A stretch of DNA of 30,711 nt. Source: Paulinella micropora (taxonomy: Eukaryota; Cercozoa; Imbricatea; Euglyphida). The position numbers and the translations under genes were made by a program. The notes beneath the pieces are model-generated. The model made no database searches. It was not told the origin of the DNA and saw only the letters and a program-made list of their open reading frames with translations. Below are positions 20,878 to 30,339 of this stretch, in pieces. Where the stretch lies: assembly GCA_009731375.1 (NCBI GenBank), contig BJOX01000273.1, positions 538,162-568,872 of the forward strand. Reading direction: 5' to 3'. The number at the start of each line of letters is the position of its first letter. Position 1 is the stretch's first letter.

Positions 20878-21016
20878 TTATCGCTCACCTCCACAAAATG
20901 TGGGCAGGTTACCGATAAAACTACCTATGCGGCGCGCTAAATTTGACGTGTTTTGCGGGCTCGCCGGCCCGGCTCGGCTCGCCCGCAAAACACTTCAAAT
21001 TTGTGATTAGCCGCAT
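20878..21016 (-). mobile_element. M2 CpG-rich double-hairpin element, copy 2, inverted
   Basis: Same two hairpins as at 3,063 in reverse order: the AGGTTACCGATA arm first, then the long hairpin between ATGCGGCGCGC (about 20,927) and AGCCGCAT (to 21,016), with GTTTTGCGGGCTCGCC against GGCTCGCCCGCAAAAC. Confidence 0.82.
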
Positions 21017-21036
21017 AATATACTGCAATCTATCTC

Positions 21037-21300
21037 TCCAGGTCGACTTTATTATCTCGTCATGTGGATATGATTCGCCATGAGGATAGCAATGAGGATG
21101 AGACTAAGATTCTGATCGACAACTCGTCCGTTACCAGCGCCGACGCCGACTCCACCCTCCTCTCCCTCCCCATACCCACACCCTCTACCATTTCTTCCTC
21201 CTCCTCCTCGTCCTCATCCTCCACTCAGCCTGCTTCTCTTTCTCTCCCTTCCTCCCTCTCCACCTCCGCCTCTCTCGCTTCCCGCTCTTCCCCCCTACCC
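21037..21300 (+). other. Possible exon-like segment with a duplicated DSN-DETKI tag
   Basis: An open frame from 21,064 reads MDMIRHEDSNEDETKILID, then a Ser/Thr/Pro-rich pyrimidine stretch to about 21,330. The segment GATAGCAATGAGGATGAGAC also occurs with one change at about 20,834, as DSNKDETKI. It lies about 700 bp upstream of the candidate gene and could be an earlier exon, but no convincing splice donor was found and the frame decays into CT and TA repeats. Coding status is undecided. Confidence 0.3.
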
Positions 21301-21310
21301 TCTGGTCTCC

Positions 21311-21314
21311 CTCC

Positions 21315-21352
<38 letters not shown>

Positions 21353-21543
21353 TATATTATATTATATTATATTATATTATACTATATTATATTATATTAT
21401 ATTATATAATATTATATTATATTATATATCGTATATTATATTATATTATATTATATTATATTATATTATATTATATTATATATATACATGTATATATATA
21501 TGTATATGTATGTATATGTATATTTATTTATTTACTTATCTAT

Positions 21544-21613
<70 letters not shown>

Positions 21614-21720
21614 TTTGTATATGTATATATATTTATACATATATATATACATATATATATATATATTTGTGTGTGTGTATGTATGTATGTATGTATGTAA
21701 GTATGTATGTATACCAGAAG
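21311..21720 (+). repeat. (CT)n, (TATAT)n, (ATTT)n, (TA)n, (GTAT)n compound array
   Basis: CT to about 21,331. Then come (TATAT) pentamers mixed with TA to about 21,500, ATTT tetramers (about 21,520-21,620), TA-rich DNA, then GTAT to about 21,710. From 21,720 to 21,985 the DNA is complex but rich in ATGCAT and GTAT motifs; it would be an intron or 5' flank of the next gene. Confidence 0.93.
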
Positions 21721-21985
21721 ATGACGTAACATACTTCTAACATGCATACATACATGATAACATGATATTTATATGAAACGGTGATATCAGTGTATATCAG
21801 TGTACGTGTATGTGTGTATGCAGGAATGTATGAAAAGTTATGCTACGATGCATATGTGTCTGTATGCGCGCATACATGCATGTATGAGTGCATGATGCAT
21901 GCATGCATGTCTGATGTATGCGTATATGCATACTTACAGCCAGACAGGCATGCATGTATCTCTGCGCACACACACGCGTCTGCAG

Positions 21986-22961
21986 GACGGCAAGTCGGTG
22001 GATGCGCTGTGTGCTGCAAGCGCCGCGCTGATCACTCAGGGCGCGCCATCCGAGCGGACAGATTATGCCCTTCCGCCGCTGGAGGACCCTCATGGCGTGC
22101 AGCCTGTGGAAGAGAACAAGAACAAGGACGATGTGCTGTGTGCGGAGAAGCAAGACTTAAAGCGTGTCGAGAGAAAGGAAAGCTTGACTCGTGGCAAGGA
22201 GGAGAGTCAAGGCGCGAAGCGTGTGGTGTGGAAGGGCTGGGGTAAGCGCAAGAGTCGCAGGACCTCGCAGCAGCAGGAGCCAGCCGGCGACAGGACTAGC
22301 GACCCGCCTGCGCCAAGCCCGCGGACGCCCCAGCCCACCGACAGTCCAGCCAACCAAGATCAGGTAAGCGCCACACGCACGCTCTCTGGCACACGTGACC
22401 ACTCAACCCAGCGATTGCGCCGCAAACCACCCACGTGTGCCTTAATAGGAAAGCAACGTCCAACTACAGTTGAAGCAAGAGGAGAGCCAGACAACAGAGG
22501 CGTTGCGCCTTGAGAGCCAGGCAGAGTCGTTGCACGTCAAGGTTGAGGAGACATCGAGCTGCCATACTGAAATGGGAGTCAGATCAGTGGACACGAACGA
22601 GAGGGAACGGGAAGATGTAGACAACCACTCGTTGCCAAGTACCTCATCCCCACCATCCTCTCTTTCTGCGCCGGCTTCTTCTGAGTCTTCCGCGGCTGAA
22701 GCTCCTCTGGCTGCGGCGGCTGCTGCTGCTGCTGAGCTGGGTCCTGCTTCCACTTCACCTGAGACTGCAACGTCGCAACTCGAATCACCTGAGCTTGCTT
22801 CGCCGGTTTCATCCGAACCTTCCGCATCTGTAGCTGCCACAGCTGCTGGGGCCTCTGCTGCTGAGCTTGCGCCTCCTGCCATTGAGGCTCCTCCGCTGCA
22901 ACTGGACTCGCCTGTGTGCCTGTCTGTACTCGGTACCAGCCGCCGCCCAGACATGCCTTGA
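21986..22961 (+). CDS. Candidate two-exon gene, low-complexity protein, 5' end not found
   Basis: The best protein-coding signal in the window. A first visible exon (21,986-22,363) follows an acceptor CGTCTGCAG and ends ..AACCAAGATCAG before the donor GTAAGC. The second (22,449-22,961) follows TTAATAG and ends in TGA. The 85-nt intron is phase 0, and removing it joins two open frames. The acceptor at 21,985 also gives phase 0. The product is at least 296 aa. Residues 1-60 are mixed; 78-92 are strongly basic (KRVVWKGWGKRKSRR), a possible nuclear localisation signal; 107-122 are Pro-rich; 130-160 are Gln/Glu/Leu-rich and may be helical; 187-275 are Ser/Pro/Glu/Ala-rich with a nine-Ala run near 214-222. 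GC-rich third positions contrast with the AT-rich surroundings. The N-terminus must lie on an exon further upstream. I recognise no domain. A nuclear or scaffold-like disordered protein is only an inference. The long minus-strand frame here is a shadow. Confidence 0.55.
22364..22448 (+). other. Candidate 85-nt intron (GT-AG, phase 0)
   Basis: Donor CAG|GTAAGC and acceptor CTTAATAG|GAA. The short size and in-frame junction support it. In the upstream frame the intron could also be read through for about 50 codons, so retention is formally possible, but the second exon's frame is only reached by splicing. Confidence 0.55.
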
Positions 22962-23458
22962 GCAGTTTGCACCTGTCTACGCCTACCCAACCCTGCCAAT
23001 ATGACTTTATTCAAAATTCTTCAAAGTGTTCTCAATGCGCATGAAGGTGTCGTGAGCGCTGTGTGTTTAGAACGTCTGCAAGATTCCGAGCCGTTGGCAG
23101 TGGCGTGTCTGGTGGCTCAGGCGCTGTCCTCCCTTCCGCTGTCCAGATTCCTTTCCATCAAGGCACGCAGCATCTCCACCTCAAGACGCTCAGCAGAAAA
23201 TGCGCAATAGACAACAACAACGACAACAACAATCACATACTAAAATGTGTGCACCAATCGATGCGTGCTTAGCCAGCGAGTGTAACGGAAAAGCGTGCTT
23301 GAGTCAGCTGGAGTGTTTCCGCTCTGTGCTAGGACTCGCTTGAGAAGTCTACAGACGAGTCCAAGCAGCAGCAGCCGGGTTCTGCAGGTAACGACCTGCG
23401 CTTCTAGCCATTCCAAATCTTGTTTTTATTTTAGGCTGAAGAAAGCATCATTTAAGAA
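22962..23458 (+). other. Downstream of the candidate gene; possible 3' UTR or further exon
   Basis: Complex, moderately GC-rich DNA. A 69-aa frame starts at about 23,001 but matches nothing I know. 23,333-23,387 is bounded by TGTGCTAG|G and GCAG|GTAACG, and one frame reads DSLEKSTDESKQQQPGSA, compositionally like the candidate gene, so it could be an alternative or downstream exon. The stop at 22,959-22,961 argues against a simple continuation. A short CAA tract lies at about 23,212-23,232. Confidence 0.35.
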
Positions 23459-23492
23459 CAATAATATGATAATGATGATGGTGATGATGATG

Positions 23493-23540
<48 letters not shown>

Positions 23541-23704
23541 GTGCTTCTCTGTCAATGGCTGATGCATTTCTGCACATGCGCCTCCATCGTCTCACCCGTG
23601 AGGGGAGTACGAAGAATTGACGACAAGCTCTAATGACACCCCCGCAAGGGCAGTTCCAACACTTCCAGACGGGCCGGTATGTTCAATGAAAATACTGGTC
23701 CAGA
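23459..23704 (-). mobile_element. SINE-A, partial copy, minus strand, cut by a 10-N gap
   Basis: 23,541-23,704 corresponds to the 3' 164 bp of SINE-A. It has one difference from the other two copies (GACGACAAGC versus GACGATAAGC near 23,623). The tail is seen as (TAA)n/(ATG)n at 23,459-23,540. The tRNA-like head would lie beyond the gap at 23,705-23,714, where the sequence resumes in (CT)n, so the head is missing or unassembled. Confidence 0.9.
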
Positions 23705-23714
23705 NNNNNNNNNN

Positions 23715-23776
<62 letters not shown>

Positions 23777-23989
23777 GTATATATATATATTCATATATAT
23801 ATTCATATATATACATTTTTTCATACATGTATGTGTATATATATATACATATATATATATGTATATATATGTATATATATATATTTATATATATATATAT
23901 ATGTATGTATATATACATATATATATGTATATATATATAAATATTATATATATATGTATATATATAGCTCTATCTCTATGTCTCTCTCT

Positions 23990-24060
<71 letters not shown>

Positions 24061-24156
24061 CCTCTCTCTCTCTCTCTCGTATGTATGTATGTATGTATGT
24101 ATGTTATTTATAAAATGTATGTATGTATGTATGTAATGTATGTAATGTAATGTATG

Positions 24157-24187
<31 letters not shown>

Positions 24188-24339
24188 TGTAATGTAATGT
24201 AATGTAATGCCATGTCATGTCATGTCATGTAAGGTAAGGTAAGGTAAGGTCAGGTATGGTAAGGTATGGTAAGGTAAGGTAATGTCATGTCATGTCATGT
24301 CATGTAATGTATGCATGTATGTATGTATATGTACGTATG

Positions 24340-24371
<32 letters not shown>

Positions 24372-24390
24372 TGTATGTATGTATGTCAAT
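23715..24390 (+). repeat. (CT)n, (TA)n, (CT)n, (GTAT)n and pentamer arrays
   Basis: CT; TA/GTATA to about 23,965; CT to 24,078; GTAT to about 24,185. Then pentamers in blocks (TAATG, CATGT, AAGGT with CAGGT/ATGGT variants, CATGT) to about 24,303, and GTAT again to about 24,387. Confidence 0.95.
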
Positions 24391-24391
24391 G

Positions 24392-24470
24392 CATCGCACT
24401 GAGCAAGAGTAAGCAATTTGTATATGTGTATGTATGTATATAATGTATGTATTTAATGCATGTATGTATG

Positions 24471-24501
<31 letters not shown>

Positions 24502-24840
24502 TGTATGTAATGTAATGTATGTATGTATCGAGCTGAGCAAGCGGAAGCAATATGTATATGTGTATGTATGTATGTTATGTATGTCATGTATGTATGTATG
24601 TATGTGTGTATGTATGTATGCATGTACGTACGTACGTATGTATGTATGTATGTATGTATGTATGTATGTATGTATGTATGTATGTATGTATGTGTGCATA
24701 TCAGCACATTGACATACATACATACATACATACATACATACATACATAATACAGACATACAGACAGACAGACATACATACATACATACATACAGGGGGCT
24801 CTTGGGGGAGCATCGAGCTGAGCAAGCGTAACCAGGTAGT
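24392..24840 (+). repeat. Three copies of a short GAGCTGAGCAAGC tag within (GTAT)n/(CATA)n
   Basis: ATCG(C/A)(A/G)CTGAGCAAG followed by a variable AGTAAGCAA-like end occurs at about 24,392, 24,527 and 24,811. Copies 1 and 2 are followed by the same TATGTATATGTGTATGTATG. GTAT arrays switch to the complementary CATA polarity at about 24,715. Confidence 0.88.
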
Positions 24841-24842
24841 TA

Positions 24843-24941
24843 ACGTATCCACCTATTTCATCTATTCTATCTATTCTATCTATTCCATCTATCTCATATA
24901 TCAATCTTTCTAGTCTGTCCAATCTATCCATCTATCTATCC

Positions 24942-25018
<77 letters not shown>

Positions 25019-25297
25019 CGTTGCCAGCAGCAGCAGCAGCATGCATACATACATACATACATACATAAATATATACATGCATACATGCATACATACACAC
25101 ACATACATACATACATACATGCATAGGGGGAACACAACGACAACGACGACGAGGAGGAAGAAGAAGAAGGAGAAGAGGAAGAGGAAGAGGTATGTAATGT
25201 ATGTATGTATGTATGTATGTATGTATGTATGTAGGGGGTGGAGGGGGTCGACCTTCAGGGGGAAGAGGAAGAGGTAATAACGAATCATTAAGGATAT
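24843..25297. repeat. (CTAT)n, (CAG)n, (CATA)n, purine-rich GAG/AAG and (GTAT)n mixture
   Basis: Degenerate ATTCT/ATCT repeats; CTAT at about 24,924-25,017; a short CAG run; CATA at 25,041-25,125; a purine-rich GACGACGAGGAGGAAGAAG stretch at about 25,140-25,193; GTAT to 25,233; G-rich DNA and a second GGAAGAGGAAGAGGTA at about 25,261. No gene is supported, although the purine stretch would translate as acidic residues. Confidence 0.88.
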
Positions 25298-25461
25298 GAG
25301 TGAAAAAAATTCGGCCAGGAAATATTTCGGCCAGTGATTTGTGACCGCAGAATACGTTGTTTTTGCACAAAACTTTGGGTGGCCGGAATTCTTCCCTAGT
25401 CTTGTAACCGCAAGATACGTTATTTTTTGCCGAAATTTGAGGTGGCCGAAATTTTTCACTC
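25298..25461 (+). mobile_element. M4 TIR element, copy 2
   Basis: 164 bp with left end GAGTGAAAAAAATTCGGCCA and right end TGGCCGAAATTTTTCACTC. The left side repeats the TTCGGCCAG motif. The interior has CCGCAGAATACGTTGTTTTT, shared with copy 3 at 29,932. Confidence 0.85.
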
Positions 25462-25496
25462 GTTCTTAATCATGGTCCTTTGATGCACGCCATAGC

Positions 25497-25497
<1 letters not shown>

Positions 25498-25549
<52 letters not shown>

Positions 25550-25767
25550 AGAATGTGTGCAGAGTGTGTTGCTGAAGAAAGTGCAAAATTGTACACAAAA
25601 CCCGGTGTTTTGTGGTCGTAAGTGCAAAATTGTTCACAAAACTCGGTAAATTTGGCCTTTTGTGGTCATGAGTGAATAGCTTCACGAGGAAGAGGAAAAG
25701 GAAGAAGAGGAAGAGGAAGAGGAAGTAGAGGCGGACGAGGTAAACGATCACGAGCAGCTGGAGGTTG
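25498..25767 (+). repeat. (CTAT)n array, two-copy ~41-bp repeat and purine tract
   Basis: CTAT to 25,548. Then AGTGCAAAATTGTACACAAA and its variant AGTGCAAAATTGTTCACAAA about 41 bp apart, separated by TTTTGTGGTCGTA, which itself returns as TTTTGTGGTCATG. A GGAAGAGGAAGAGGAAG purine tract ends in ..GACGAGGTAAACG. No gene is supported. Confidence 0.8.
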
Positions 25768-25771
25768 CTTG

Positions 25772-25814
<43 letters not shown>

Positions 25815-26436
25815 GCTGGAGGAGGCAGGAGAAAGTGCTTACTTACTTACTTGCTTACTTACTTACTCACTCACTTACTTACTCACTCACTGACTTACTT
25901 ACTTACTCACTTACTTACTCACTGACTTACTTACTCACTGACTTATTTACTCGCTGACTTACTTACTTACTCACTTACTCACTCACTTACTTACTCACTC
26001 ACTTACTTACTCACTGACTTACTTACTTACTTGCTTACTTACTTGCTTACTTACATACTTACTTACTTACTTACTTACTCACTTACTCACTTACTTACTC
26101 ACTTACTCACTTACTTACTCACTTACTCACTTACTTACTCACTTACTTACTTACTTACTCACTTACTGACTTACTTACTTACTGACTTACTCACTTACTT
26201 ACTTACTCACTTACTTACTCACTTACTTACTCACTTACTTACTCACTTACTTACTCACTCACTCACTTACTCACTTACTTACTCACTTACTTACTTACTT
26301 ATTTACTTACTTACTGACTTACTGACTTACTTACTTACTTACTTACTTATCTACTTACTTACTTGCTCACTTACTCACTTACTCACTTACTTACTTGCTT
26401 ACTTACTGACTAACTTACTTACGTGCTTACTTACGG

Positions 26437-26471
<35 letters not shown>

Positions 26472-28420
26472 CACTTACTCACTCACTTACTCACTTACTT
26501 ACTTACTTACTTACTGACTTGCTTACTTACTTACTTACCTACTCACTTGCTTACTTTCCTACTTACCTACTTACCTACTTACATACTTACCTACTTACCT
26601 ACTTACCTACTTACTTACCTACTTACTTTCCTACTTACCTACATACTTACCTACTTACTTACCTACTTACTTACCTACTTACTTACCTACTTACTTACCT
26701 ACTTACCTACTTACCAACTTACTTACCTACTTACTTACCTACTTACTTACCTACTTACCTACCTACCTACTTACTTACTTACCTACTTACTTACTTACCA
26801 CTTACTTACCTACTTACTTACCTACTTACTTACCTACTTACTTACCTACTTACTTACTTACTTACTTACCTACTTACCTACTTACCAACTTACTTACTTA
26901 CTTACTTACTTACCTACTTACTTACTTACCTACTTACTTACCTACTTACTTACCCACTTACTTACCTACTTACTTACCTACTTACCTACTTACCTGCTTA
27001 CTTACCTACTTACTTACCTACTTACTTACCTACTTACTTACCTACTTACTTACCTACTTACTTACCTACTTACTTATCTACTTACCTACTTACTTACCTA
27101 CTTCCTTACCTACTTACTTACCTACTTCCTTACCTACCTGCTTACCTACTTACTTACCTACTTACTTACCTACTTACTTACCTATTTACTTACCTACTTA
27201 CTTACTTACCTACTTACCTACTTACCTACTTACTTACTTACTTACCTACTTACCTACTTACCTACTTACCTACTTACTTACCTACTTACTTACCTACTTA
27301 CTTATCTACTTACTTACCTACTTACTTACCTACTTACCTACTTACCTACTTGCTTACCTACTTACTTACCTACTTACTTACCTACTTACTTACCATGAGC
27401 GGAACAGGCCCTCGCTCCGGTAGCAACTTACTTACCTACTTACTTACCTACTTACCTACTTACTTACCTACTTACTTACCTACTTACTTACCTACTTACT
27501 TACCTACTTACTTAGCATGAGCGAGGACGCAAAGGCAAAGGCCGTCTTACCTACTGACTTACTGACTTAATGACTTACTGACTTACCCACTTACTTACCT
27601 TACTTACCTACTTGCTTACCTACTTACTTACCTGCTTACTTACCTACTTACTTACCTACTTGCTTACTACTTAGTTACCTACTTACTTACCTACCTACTT
27701 ACCTACCTACTTACCTACTTACTTACCTACTTACTTACCTACTTACTTACGTACTTACTTACCTACTTACTTAGCATGAGCGAGGACGCAAAGGGAAAGG
27801 CCGTCTTACCTACTGACTTACTGACTTACCTACTTACTTACCTACTTGCTTACTACTTACTTACCTACTTACTTACCTACTTGCTTACCTACTTGCTTAC
27901 CTACTTGCTTACCTACTTACTTACCTACTTACTTACCTACTTGCTTACTACTTACTTACCTACTTACTTACCTACTTACTTACCTACTTACTTACATTTA
28001 CTGACTTAACAACTTACCTACTTGCTTACCTACTTACCTACTTACCTAGCATGAGCGAGGTAAGTAAGTAGGTAAGCAAGTAGGTAAGTAAGTAGGTAAG
28101 TCAGTAAGTCAGTAAGTAAATAGGTAAGACTGCCTTTCCCTTTTCGTCCTCGCTCATGCTAAGGAATTAGGTAAGGCAGTAGGTAAGTAAGGAGGTAAGT
28201 AAGTAGGTAAGTAAATTAGTAAGTAGGTAAGTAAGTAGGTAAGTAAGTTGCTTCTGGGGCGAGGGCCTGTTCGCTCATGGTAAGTAAGTAGGTAAGTAAG
28301 TAGGTAAGCAAGTAGGTAAGTCAGTAAGTCAGTAGTCAGTAAGTAAATAGGTAAGACTGCCTTGCCCTTTACCTACTTATTTAGCATCAGCGAGGACGCA
28401 AAAATAACGTTCGACCCCAC
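25768..28420 (+). repeat. Large (ACTT)n / (CTTACTTACCTA)n array that inverts near 28,059
   Basis: To about 26,520 the unit is ACTT with frequent ACTC and ACTG variants. From there a 12-bp unit CTTACTTACCTA dominates. Non-repeat tags of 30-36 bp beginning CATGAGCG occur at about 27,394, 27,514, 27,773 and 28,048. At 28,059 the polarity flips to (GTAAG)n and the tags reappear inverted at about 28,128 and 28,247; a forward-like tag lies at 28,383. Frames of up to 455 aa are translated repeat and not genes. Confidence 0.96.
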
Positions 28421-28607
28421 CACCACGGCGACGCAGACAGAGAATTGGCCAGATGGGACAGAGAACGAGTCGAGAGGGTATTCTGTTTTCGTTTTTCTTT
28501 CTTTCTTTTTTTTTTTTTTATATATATATATTTTTTTACACCACGGCGACGCAGACAGAGACTTGGCCAGATGGGACAGAGAACGAGTCGAGAGGGTATT
28601 CTGTTTT

Positions 28608-28649
<42 letters not shown>
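28421..28649 (+). repeat. 69-bp tandem duplication and poly-T
   Basis: 28,421-28,489 and 28,539-28,607 both start CACCACGGCGACGCAGACAG and end GAGAGGGTATTCTGTTTT, with one difference seen (AGAATTGG versus AGACTTGG). T-rich and TA spacers follow each copy. The second is followed by about 40 T and then a 74-N gap (28,650-28,723). Confidence 0.92.
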
Positions 28650-28723
28650 NNNNNNNNNNNNNNNNNNNNNNNNNNNNNNNNNNNNNNNNNNNNNNNNNNN
28701 NNNNNNNNNNNNNNNNNNNNNNN

Positions 28724-28743
28724 ATTTGCCCATCAGAGAGAGG

Positions 28744-28783
<40 letters not shown>

Positions 28784-28786
28784 TTG

Positions 28787-28831
<45 letters not shown>

Positions 28832-29151
28832 TGGGGGGGCAGAGAGCGAGTCGAAAGTGTATACATCACAGAACATCACACACATATCACATAACAGAAT
28901 CAACATAACACAACACAAACACAACACAAACATAACACAACGTACACAAGCAAACACCTCACACAACATGACATAACAGAATCAACATTAACACAACACA
29001 AAACAGAACACAACGTACACAAGCAAACACAAACAAACACCACACACATACAAGCAGACACAACACACACAAACACAAACACAAACAAACACATACATAC
29101 ATACATGCATACATACATACATACATACATACATACATACATACATACATA
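28724..29151. repeat. (TA)n, (GA)n, (GATA)n, CA-rich tandem duplication and (CATA)n
   Basis: Simple repeats to about 28,830. Then comes CA-rich low-complexity DNA in which CATAACAGAATCAACAT..AACACAACAC and GTACACAAGCAAACAC each occur twice, about 83 bp apart. (CATA)n follows to 29,151. The GATA block near 28,786 is the only notable one with this polarity on the plus strand. Confidence 0.88.
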
Positions 29152-29470
29152 CAGGTAGGCACGCACAGGACGTGGGTGCACTCTCGCTCACGTACATACA
29201 TACATACATACATACATACATACATGCATACAGGTAGGCACGCATAGGACGTGGGTGCACTCTCGCTCACGTACATACATGCATACATACATACATACAT
29301 ACATACATACATACAGGTAGGCACGCACAGGACGTGGGTGCACTCTCGCTCACGTACATACATACATACATACATACATACATACATACATACATACATA
29401 CAGGTAGGCACGCATAGGACATGGGTGCACTCTCGCTCACGACGCTCCTCTCCCAGGTTCATACACAATA
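29152..29470 (+). repeat. Four-copy 41-bp minisatellite in (CATA)n
   Basis: CAGGTAGGCACGCA(C/T)AGGACGTGGG plus TGCACTCTCGCTCACG occurs at 29,152, 29,231, 29,314 and 29,401, each separated by CATA repeats of variable length. The last is followed by ACGCTCCTCTCCCAGGTTCATACA. Minus-strand frames are repeat translation. Confidence 0.94.
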
Positions 29471-29478
29471 GTATATTA

Positions 29479-29619
29479 TATGCGGCTAGCCACAAATTTG
29501 ACGTGTTTTTGCGGGCGAGCCGGGCCGGGCCGGCCAGCCCGCAAAAACACGTCGAGTTTGGCGCGCTGCATGTGTAGTTTTATCGGTAACCTGGCCACAT
29601 TTTGTGGAGGTGACCGATA
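29479..29619 (+). mobile_element. M2 CpG-rich double-hairpin element, copy 3
   Basis: Same orientation as copy 1. Long hairpin TATGCGGCTAGCC.. to ..GGCGCGCTGCAT with arms GTTTTTGCGGGCGAG and complementary GCCCGCAAAAAC, then TATCGGTAACCTGG against AGGTGACCGATA. It sits between two copies of TTCACTCTCGCTCAC-type sequence (about 29,427 and 29,660). Confidence 0.85.
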
Positions 29620-29700
29620 AATACATAATACATAATACATAGTACATAATATATTTTGGGTTCACTCTCGCTCACAAATTATTCTCCCAGGTAAATACAT

Positions 29701-29913
29701 GAGAAGTTCCTTGTACTTAACCACAATGAGCAATGACTTCAAATTCTTTGTTCTCAGCCGGTTCTGATCTTATGGGCATGTGTAGTGGCTCATTTTAAAG
29801 CTCTCATCAAGAGCTTTCTAATGAGCCATAACACAGGTTGTAGATGCAAATATTGACTGAGATCGAAGCGCCTGAAGTCATTGTCCGTTGTACTTTAATA
29901 AATAGGAACTTTC
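29701..29913. mobile_element. M1 palindromic MITE-like element, copy 4
   Basis: 213 bp, left end GAGAAGTTCCTTGTACTTAA and right end ..TTTAATAAATAGGAACTTTC. The centre is AAGCTCTCATCAAGAGCTTT. AT lies just outside both ends. Confidence 0.87.
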
Positions 29914-29931
29914 ATAATGACAAGTGAAACA

Positions 29932-30075
29932 TTTCGGCCAGGAAATACTTCGGCCGGTGATTTTTCACCGCAGAATACGTTGTTTTTGCACAAAACTTTC
30001 CGTGGCCCGAATTCTTCCCTAGTCTTTACGTTATTTTTTTTTTGCCAAAAGTTGAGGTGGCCGAAGTTTTTCACT
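29932..30075 (+). mobile_element. M4 TIR element, copy 3
   Basis: 144 bp. Starts AAGTGAAACATTTCGGCCAG and ends TGGCCGAAGTTTTTCACTC. The interior CGCAGAATACGTTGTTTTTG and CAAAACTTT..GGTGGC-like region match copy 2, with a deletion of about 15 bp before ACGTTATTTT. Confidence 0.85.
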
Positions 30076-30098
30076 CCTCAATACATAATACACAAGCA

Positions 30099-30329
30099 TA
30101 GGTCCGTTCTACACCACCCAGATTTTTGCGTTTCTGGTGCCACTTCCTGGGTTTTTGCTTCCTGAAAAGCCTGGCCTATGGTGCCACTTCCTGGGTTTGG
30201 CTTCCTGAAAAGCCTGGCCCGTGGTGCCACTTCCTGGGTTTTGCTTCCTGAAAAGCCTGGCCTGTGGTGGCCACTTTCCACACCCCAGAACCCGGAAATC
30301 TGGTGTGTGGTGTCGAGTGGACCTTAGTT
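30099..30329 (-). mobile_element. M5 TIR element, copy 2, inverted
   Basis: Left end TAGGTCCGTTCTACACCACC and right end GTGTGTGGTGTCGAGTGGAC mirror the M5 copy at 19,085. The interior has about three ~44-bp units of GGTGCCACTTCCTGGGTTT followed by GCTTCCTGAAAAGCCTGGCC. No coding capacity. Confidence 0.85.
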
Positions 30330-30339
30330 TTGCTAATTC

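Noticed and set aside
22442-23014. 190-aa minus-strand frame opposite the candidate second exon
   Set aside because: Shadow of a GC-rich plus-strand exon; no splice or start context on the minus strand, and the plus-strand reading is supported by the intron.
26031-27520. Open frames of 365-455 aa reading Leu-Thr-Tyr-Leu repeats
   Set aside because: The frame is open only because the 4- and 12-bp ACTT units lack stop codons; several frames are open in parallel and nothing else suggests coding.
29152-29441. CRISPR-like array (four 41-bp repeats with spacers)
   Set aside because: The spacers are all CATA microsatellite and the context is eukaryotic; this is a minisatellite.
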